64,000 nt of DNA from Pseudomonas viridiflava (GTDB taxonomy: Bacteria; Pseudomonadota; Gammaproteobacteria; Pseudomonadales; Pseudomonadaceae), in contig NZ_UPSE01000449.1 in NCBI RefSeq assembly GCF_900573885.1, forward strand, positions 124,001 through 188,000, written 5' to 3'. Under the pieces are notes generated by a model, which was not told the DNA's origin, searched no databases, and worked only from the letters and a program-made list of their open reading frames with translations. The translations under genes were made by a program, and so were the position numbers. This document shows, in pieces, positions 60,334-64,000 of this stretch. The stretch's first letter is position 1, and each line of letters begins with the position of its first letter.

Positions 60334-61065
60334 TTACCGTTTGACCTCAACTCTGATCCAAGATGGGAAATCGGAGTACCAGTAGACACCATCACCATTT
60401 ATATACCGCTCACTATAAGCAACAAGCTCAGCTATATCAGTATCAAAAAGGGTAAACCGATAGCCGGAAAAATTCGTTAACTTCCCGTCACTAGTCTCCA
60501 CTTCTATACGGACTAGATATTCGTTCGCCACAGGTTTAAACCTCCTATGGAAAAAAGCCATACATCGCTCGTGAATAGGCTGAGACAGAATCGGAGGCAC
60601 ACCAGTGGTTTGCCCAAGTTGTATATCGAGCCTGGCTGAGCTTTCCAGCCCGCGCAGCTCTCGCTCCTCCTCTCTAGTCAATGATTCTATGAGCCAGAGA
60701 TAGGCCTGCCATGTTTCCCCCGGCTTAATCCGGAAGCCCGTGAAAATCGAGGCGTTTGCAAACTTATCTACAAAGTAACTTTGCGCTGGAAGCACTATTC
60801 CTGTTCCGCTCGCGTCTTCGCAAAACACCGTAATCTTTCTAATATCGACATCTTTACCGCCGACATTCTCAAACTTCACATTCCAACTTAAATTTGTAGC
60901 ACCCAGTTTATGGGTCATTTGAGTAGAATGATGAACTTCACAGGTGAACGCTGATTTCTTTAAATACATTCGAATCTTTGGAATGACCAGCAGCAAGAAT
61001 GTAAACCAGGCAACTAGATTCGACCAGAATGTCCAATCCGCATACCAAACGCTAGCTGGCTGCAT
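60334..61065 (-). CDS. Hypothetical membrane-anchored protein
   Basis: A 243-aa protein I do not recognise. One N-terminal transmembrane segment (about 13-30, FWSNLVAWFTFLLLVIP) is followed by basic residues (KIRMYLKK), implying a cytoplasmic C-terminal body. The body is mostly beta-rich (SWNVKFENVGGKDVDIRKITVF, FTGFRIKPGETWQAYL), recalling immunoglobulin-like sheets. It sits alone between two terminators within the island. Composition is AT-rich. No catalytic motif is evident. Confidence 0.7.
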   Translation of the reverse strand: MQPASVWYADWTFWSNLVAWFTFLLLVIPKIRMYLKKSAFTCEVHHSTQMTHKLGATNLSWNVKFENVGGKDVDIRKITVFCEDASGTGIVLPAQSYFVDKFANASIFTGFRIKPGETWQAYLWLIESLTREEERELRGLESSARLDIQLGQTTGVPPILSQPIHERCMAFFHRRFKPVANEYLVRIEVETSDGKLTNFSGYRFTLFDTDIAELVAYSERYINGDGVYWYSDFPSWIRVEVKR

Positions 61066-61167
61066 CTTCCCTCCCCAATTTCAATAACAATGCACGCTGC
61101 GACTATTACTGACGCCTATGCACTAGGGCCCGCCCCGGCCCTATAGTTTCTAAAAATCAGCCACTAC

Positions 61168-61195
61168 AAAAAAGGGCACCATTCGGTGCCCTTTT
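61168..61195 (-). terminator. Terminator of the higBA operon
   Basis: GGGCACC-ATTC-GGTGCCC with A6 and T4 flanks lies directly after the higA stop at 61198. Confidence 0.88.
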
Positions 61196-61197
61196 AT

Positions 61198-61491
61198 TCA
61201 GTGTCTCAGTGCAGCAATTACATTTGCAGGGTCATTATTTAGCGCGCGAAGCAATGCTTTTGCAGGTCCCTCGGGATCACGCCGCCCCTGCTCCCAGTTT
61301 TGCAAGGTGCCCACTGCCACGCCAATAGCCTTCGCAAAGGCGGGCTGCGCCAATCCTGTACGTTTGCGGATGTTTTTCACCTGCGCCGCATCAACGTGAA
61401 ACTCGCGGGAAGGAGAACGCTCCCCGCGACTGATTTCGTCCATCTGGACCATGCTTTCTTGAAGGCGTTTGAACAGATCTTTATCCATCAT
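61198..61491 (-). CDS. higA: HigA-type antitoxin (Xre-family helix-turn-helix)
   Basis: A 97-aa protein. The start is the ATG at 61491, which overlaps the toxin stop by 4 bp (ATGA), with AAGG upstream. The C-terminal half is an Xre HTH: VKNIRKRTGLAQPAFAKAIGV, GVAVGTLQNWEQGRRDPEG and AKALLRAL. The N-terminal half is likely the toxin-binding segment. Order toxin then antitoxin is typical of higBA. It is expected to neutralise HigB and repress the operon through the palindrome at 61862-61877. Confidence 0.9.
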   Translation of the reverse strand: MMDKDLFKRLQESMVQMDEISRGERSPSREFHVDAAQVKNIRKRTGLAQPAFAKAIGVAVGTLQNWEQGRRDPEGPAKALLRALNNDPANVIAALRH

Positions 61492-61802
61492 TGCCACCCT
61501 TTCGCTACGCTTTTAAGCCACTTCTTTTGAGCCTGACTCAGGTCGTCTTGGATCCCTTTTCGATAGATCAGTACAAGACGAATCTGATAGGCAGCTGATA
61601 CGTGGTAGTAGATCACTCTCACACCACCACTTTTACCTTTACCCTTTGCCGCCCAGCGAATCTTCCTCATGCCACCGGTTTCGGTGATTAAGTCACCCGC
61701 TTCCGGATGATCAGCGAGGTACTGTTGAAACTCGGCGTACTCGTCATCGCTCAGCAGTTCGACCAGATCCTCGGTGAAAATCGGGGTTTCGATGAAGATC
61801 AT
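61488..61802 (-). CDS. higB: RelE/HigB-type toxin (mRNA interferase candidate)
   Basis: A 104-aa protein. The start is taken at the ATG at 61802 (MIFIETPIFTEDL), where AGGA is well spaced; an ATG two codons upstream is possible. The RelE/HigB fold is suggested by DDEYAEFQQYLADHPEAGD, MRKIRWAAKGKGKSGGVRVIYYH and IRLVLIYRKG. The basic Arg/Lys residues and the terminal LKKWLKSV-like segment fit ribosome-dependent RNases. Coupled to higA, it probably stabilises the island. Confidence 0.9.
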   Translation of the reverse strand: MIFIETPIFTEDLVELLSDDEYAEFQQYLADHPEAGDLITETGGMRKIRWAAKGKGKSGGVRVIYYHVSAAYQIRLVLIYRKGIQDDLSQAQKKWLKSVAKGWQ

Positions 61803-61849
61803 GGCCATCCTTGGTGGGTCGACTGAGGGTCCGCCAATGGCGTAGGCGA

Positions 61850-61878
61850 ACTATAAGCCGATGCTCAATTTTGAGCAA
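61850..61878 (-). promoter_or_regulatory. higBA promoter with embedded HigA operator
   Basis: On the minus strand, TTGCTC (61878-61873), a 17-bp spacer and TATAGT (61855-61850) form a promoter about 48 bp before higB. A perfect palindrome TGCTCAA-TT-TTGAGCA (61862-61877) lies in the -35 and spacer, ideally placed for autorepression. Confidence 0.65.
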
Positions 61879-62187
61879 GCATCTGCTATAGCAAAAAACC
61901 AGCAGCCGCTAAGTCATAGCGCTCATAACATCTGCCCATCCTCCCGACGCTCGCCCTACACCGTAGGAGACAGGCTACCCGCACAAAATTGGAGCCCAGA
62001 AGAAAAACACGGGCTGAAACGCACTTATCCCCCTCCCGCCGACGGGCCTTGCATGATTTTTTTGCGCAACTTGGGGCGTGCTGAAAGGAAGGTGCTGGGC
62101 CAGCGGCGGCGCAGAGCCTGGCGGATAGGCCTGTTTTTCACGCTGTGAAAGGATTTGTAAGGGTGTGCAAGGCGGTACAGCTCAGAG
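61879..62187. other. Gene-poor stretch at the right end of the island
   Basis: Two short open frames overlap here on opposite strands (61861-62148 plus, 62025-62264 minus). Neither has a good ribosome binding site or recognisable domain, and both are Arg-rich, as expected from non-coding GC-rich DNA. I see no RNA gene. It may be a remnant of island ends. Confidence 0.4.
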
Positions 62188-62206
62188 TGTCCACATTGCG
62201 TCCACA
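62188..62206. other. Putative integrase arm-type sites, right end
   Basis: Direct repeats TGTCCACA (62188-62195) and CGTCCACA (62199-62206) lie 11 bp apart, about 95 bp inside attR. They match the words at 57727-57745 near the other end. Confidence 0.45.
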
Positions 62207-62213
62207 CCCTCAC

Positions 62214-62246
62214 GGGATATTGGCAAACTATGACTAGCAATATCCC
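62214..62246. repeat. Perfect 9-bp inverted repeat near attR
   Basis: GGGATATTG (62214-62222) and CAATATCCC (62238-62246) enclose a 15-nt spacer. It is too loosely spaced for a terminator, so an operator or accessory-protein site is possible. Confidence 0.5.
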
Positions 62247-62300
62247 TAAAAACGGGCCACTCACCTGGTTTTACCAGAGGACACGCCATCCTTACGCGGG

Positions 62301-62344
62301 CTCATAATCCTTTGGTCCACGGTTCAAGTCCGTGTGGCCCACCA
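62301..62344 (+). repeat. attR: partial duplicate of the tRNA-Ile2 3' half
   Basis: CTCATAATCC...GTGTGG is identical to 57610-57646, and CCCACCA then follows with one G lost. No 5' half is present, so it cannot make a tRNA. Confidence 0.88.
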
Positions 62345-62348
62345 AATA

Positions 62349-62375
62349 AAAAGCCGCGCTTAATGCGCGGCTTTT
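62349..62375 (+). terminator. Displaced original tRNA terminator
   Basis: AAAAGCCGCGC-TTAAT-GCGCGGCTTTT lies 4 bp after attR. It is probably the pre-insertion terminator of tRNA-Ile2, pushed 4.7 kb away. Confidence 0.8.
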
Positions 62376-62483
62376 GCGTTTCTGAACGGCGCATCACGCG
62401 CTGAATGAGATACGGCTCGGTCTCGAATTTCCCAACGCTCTCATTGCAGATGGACTAGGTAGAGCATTTGCAAAATTCGACAA

Positions 62484-62546
62484 TGAGCCGAATACGCGCC
62501 ATTATCGGCTCACCCAATGAGCCGAATAGACTCATTAATCGGCTCA
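62484..62546. promoter_or_regulatory. Two tandem palindromic operators upstream of fic
   Basis: TGAGCCGA-N13-TCGGCTCA occurs twice, at 62484-62512 and 62518-62546, with centres 34 bp apart. Both copies end 14 or more bp before the fic ATG. They probably bind a dimeric regulator; the Fic protein itself ends in an HTH-like domain. Confidence 0.7.
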
Positions 62547-62559
62547 CTGTGGAATAGCG

Positions 62560-63684
62560 ATGACTACCCCCCGCTGGATTTGGCAATTACCGGTCTGGCC
62601 ACTCTTCACGTGGCAGGCCGATCAGCTCGCCCCGGTTTTAAGGGCGTGCACGCAGGCGCAGGGGCGGTTGATGGGGATGCTTGGGGCAGTAGGCCGGGAT
62701 ACGGAGGCGCGCAGTAGTTTGGATGCGTTGCTGCAAAATATCGTGACGTCTTCTGCCATTGAGGGCGAGCAGCTGAATGTCGGCTCGGTGCGATCTTCGC
62801 TGGCGCGGCGTTTGGGGCTTAGTGATACGGCACCTATCAACGCACGCTCCGAAGGATTGGCGGAGTTGTTATTGGATGCGACCCGCCCCGACTCGTCTGC
62901 GCTGGATGAAGACCGGCTTTTCATGTGGCATCGCTGGCTATTCCCGGATGAGAAACGCTTGTCCGCGCAGCCGCTGCGGGTTGGGATGTGGCGTGGCGAC
63001 GAACCCATGCAGGTGGTGTCGGGTCGCCTTGATAATCCGGTCGTGCACTTCGAGGCACCGCCACGGACGGGATTGGAAAATCAGCTCGCGTATTTTCTGT
63101 CGTGGTTCGAGGCCAGCCGTAGCGATGCGGGATTGGATCCGCTATTGCGCGCCGGCATCGCGCATTTCTGGTTTATTACGCTGCATCCATTCGAGGACGG
63201 CAACGGTCGGCTCACGCGAGCGCTGACCGATCTGGCTCTGGCGCAGGCAGAACGCCAGGCAATCCGATTTTATGCCATGTCGGCGAGCATTCTTAGCGAC
63301 CGCTCCGGCTATTACCGTGTCCTTGAGAGCAGCCAGAAAGGCTCGCTGGATATCACCACTTGGCTCCACTGGTTCCTGACCACACTGTTGAAAAGTATTG
63401 AGCAAGCTATGGCGCGCATCGAGGGCGTGCTGGCGAAAAGCCGTTTCTGGAACGAGCATCGACACGTGCCGCTATCGCCGGAGCAGGTCAAGGTGTTGAA
63501 CCGTTTGCTGGATGGCGGTGAGCGCGGATTTACCGAGGGCATCAGTGCGGCGCAATACCAGGCCACTGCGAAAGTGGCCAAGGCGACCGCCACTCGCCAC
63601 TTGAATGACCTGCTTGAGAAAGACTGCCTTGAGCGATTGCCCGGTGGCGGCCGCAGCACGCGTTATCAGATCAAGCCCGTGTAG
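62560..63684 (+). CDS. Fic family protein (DUF4172-Fic-wHTH), class II
   Basis: A 374-aa predicted AMP-transferase. The N-terminal DUF4172 region (about 1-85) contains the inhibitory-helix motif TSSAIEGEQ near residue 64, whose Glu would block ATP binding in the resting state (class II). The Fic core carries the complete active-site loop HPFEDGNGRLTR near residue 210. The C-terminal part (about 305-374) is a winged HTH with TAKVAKATATRHLNDLLEKDCL. All key residues are present. Targets are unknown. It lies just outside attR, so it is not part of the tRNA island. Tandem palindromes upstream suggest autoregulation. Confidence 0.92.
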   Translation: MTTPRWIWQLPVWPLFTWQADQLAPVLRACTQAQGRLMGMLGAVGRDTEARSSLDALLQNIVTSSAIEGEQLNVGSVRSSLARRLGLSDTAPINARSEGLAELLLDATRPDSSALDEDRLFMWHRWLFPDEKRLSAQPLRVGMWRGDEPMQVVSGRLDNPVVHFEAPPRTGLENQLAYFLSWFEASRSDAGLDPLLRAGIAHFWFITLHPFEDGNGRLTRALTDLALAQAERQAIRFYAMSASILSDRSGYYRVLESSQKGSLDITTWLHWFLTTLLKSIEQAMARIEGVLAKSRFWNEHRHVPLSPEQVKVLNRLLDGGERGFTEGISAAQYQATAKVAKATATRHLNDLLEKDCLERLPGGGRSTRYQIKPV

Positions 63685-63824
63685 CTCGGTGACCAACGGC
63701 CCCTCCAGCCCCCTCCTCCCCTGCCGATAACCCCTGTTCAACACTGCCCGCGCCGCACCTGGATTTGAACTAAGCGCCGTGCGGGCCAGTCGACTTTGTA
63801 GGATGGAAAAATCCGGAGGTCTGT

Positions 63825-64000
63825 ATGGATGTTTCAAGCGTTGCCGCAGCCGCTTCGAGCGCGCAGATGGCGAAGACTGCTTCTGATGTGTCGATCAAGA
63901 TTCTGAGTAAGACGCTGGATATTCAGTCGGAAAGCGCGATGGCGTTGATTGAGGCGATTCCTGAGTTGTCGGCGTTGCCGAGCAATCCGCCGAATCTGGG
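63825..64000 (+). CDS. YjfB-family putative motility protein, 5' part
   Basis: The last 58 codons of the window, starting at an ATG with a strong GGAGG 5 nt upstream. The product begins MDVSSVAAAASSAQM and continues KILSKTLDIQSESAMALIEAIPE, matching the short YjfB-like family (PF14070), usually about 60-70 aa and annotated as putative motility protein. The stop lies beyond the window. The function is not established. Confidence 0.82.
   Translation, partial: MDVSSVAAAASSAQMAKTASDVSIKILSKTLDIQSESAMALIEAIPELSALPSNPPNL

Larger units (their letters stand above)
57610..62344. mobile_element. Integrase-less genomic island in tRNA-Ile2 (about 4.7 kb)
   Basis: The 3' half of the tRNA from the anticodon loop (57610-57654) recurs at 62301-62344. 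The first 37 bp are identical, then one G is missing from the acceptor stem. Between the copies lie four to five genes, all on the minus strand. The DNA is visibly AT-richer, especially 58800-61000, than the flanking housekeeping genes. Crossover at an anticodon loop is typical of tyrosine integrases. No integrase, excisionase or transposase gene is present, so the element is either decayed or mobilised in trans. Confidence 0.85.

Noticed and set aside
61861..62264. Small overlapping open frames of 95 and 79 codons at the right end of the island
   Set aside because: Overlapping opposite strands, no Shine-Dalgarno and no recognisable domain; likely non-coding, though an island remnant cannot be excluded.
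62301..62344. A second tRNA gene
   Set aside because: Only the 3' half is present and one acceptor base is missing; it is an attachment-site duplicate.
62560..63684. Fic gene as cargo of the tRNA island
   Set aside because: It lies beyond attR and the displaced tRNA terminator, and its composition is like that of the chromosome.

Overview
The window is a typical high-GC pseudomonad chromosome segment (Pseudomonas or a close relative). Three things support this. The gene order lptD-surA-pdxA-rsmA-apaG-apaH-glpE-prkA-yeaH-spoVR-lipoprotein-cca-folK/folB-plsY-tsaD-rpsU-dnaG-rpoD-rmcA matches, from memory, the PA0575-PA0601 region of P. aeruginosa. The proteins read as pseudomonad orthologues. 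A classic Pseudomonas REP pair (GTAGGAGCGAGC type) lies between cca and folK.

Layout. 1-1270 is the 3' part of gpmI. 1341-2783 is a DUF2235 alpha/beta hydrolase. 2973-24219 is one minus-strand locus: an OmpR-type response regulator, a giant two-partner-secretion exoprotein (TpsA, about 6003 aa, 18 kb), its outer-membrane transporter TpsB (start overlapping the tpsA stop) and a SapC-family protein. 24220-24835 is gene-free and holds dispersed Pseudomonas repeats. 24836-27882 is an AgtS/AgtR-like two-component system. 28019-31800 holds a DUF3530 protein, DjlA-like co-chaperone, MurU and AmgK (cell-wall sugar recycling). 31927-39359 is the envelope and housekeeping run lptD to glpE. 39640-44543 is the stress-related prkA-yeaH-spoVR block. 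44620-49034 holds a DUF4136 lipoprotein, cca, folK/folB, plsY and tsaD. 49233-53685 is the macromolecular synthesis operon rpsU-dnaG-rpoD. 53827-57561 is rmcA, a multi-PAS GGDEF-EAL protein.

At 57578-57654 lies tRNA-Ile2(CAT). Its 3' half, from the anticodon loop to CCA, recurs at 62301-62344. The two copies bracket an AT-richer block of about 4.7 kb. It carries an SH3-domain protein, a DUF2971 protein, a small membrane-anchored protein and a HigBA toxin-antitoxin pair with a recognisable promoter/operator. It has no integrase, yet TGTCCACA-type repeats resembling integrase arm sites remain near both ends. This looks like a compact non-autonomous genomic island, and the DUF2971/SH3 pair is the best candidate here for an undescribed (perhaps defensive) system. 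Beyond the island lie a class II Fic AMP-transferase preceded by two tandem 29-bp palindromes, and the start of a YjfB-family motility protein cut by the window end.

Functional themes are surface adhesion and biofilm (TpsA/TpsB, RmcA), envelope biogenesis and wall recycling (LptD, SurA, AmgK/MurU, PlsY), and core information processing (RsmA, Cca, TsaD, RpsU, DnaG, RpoD).
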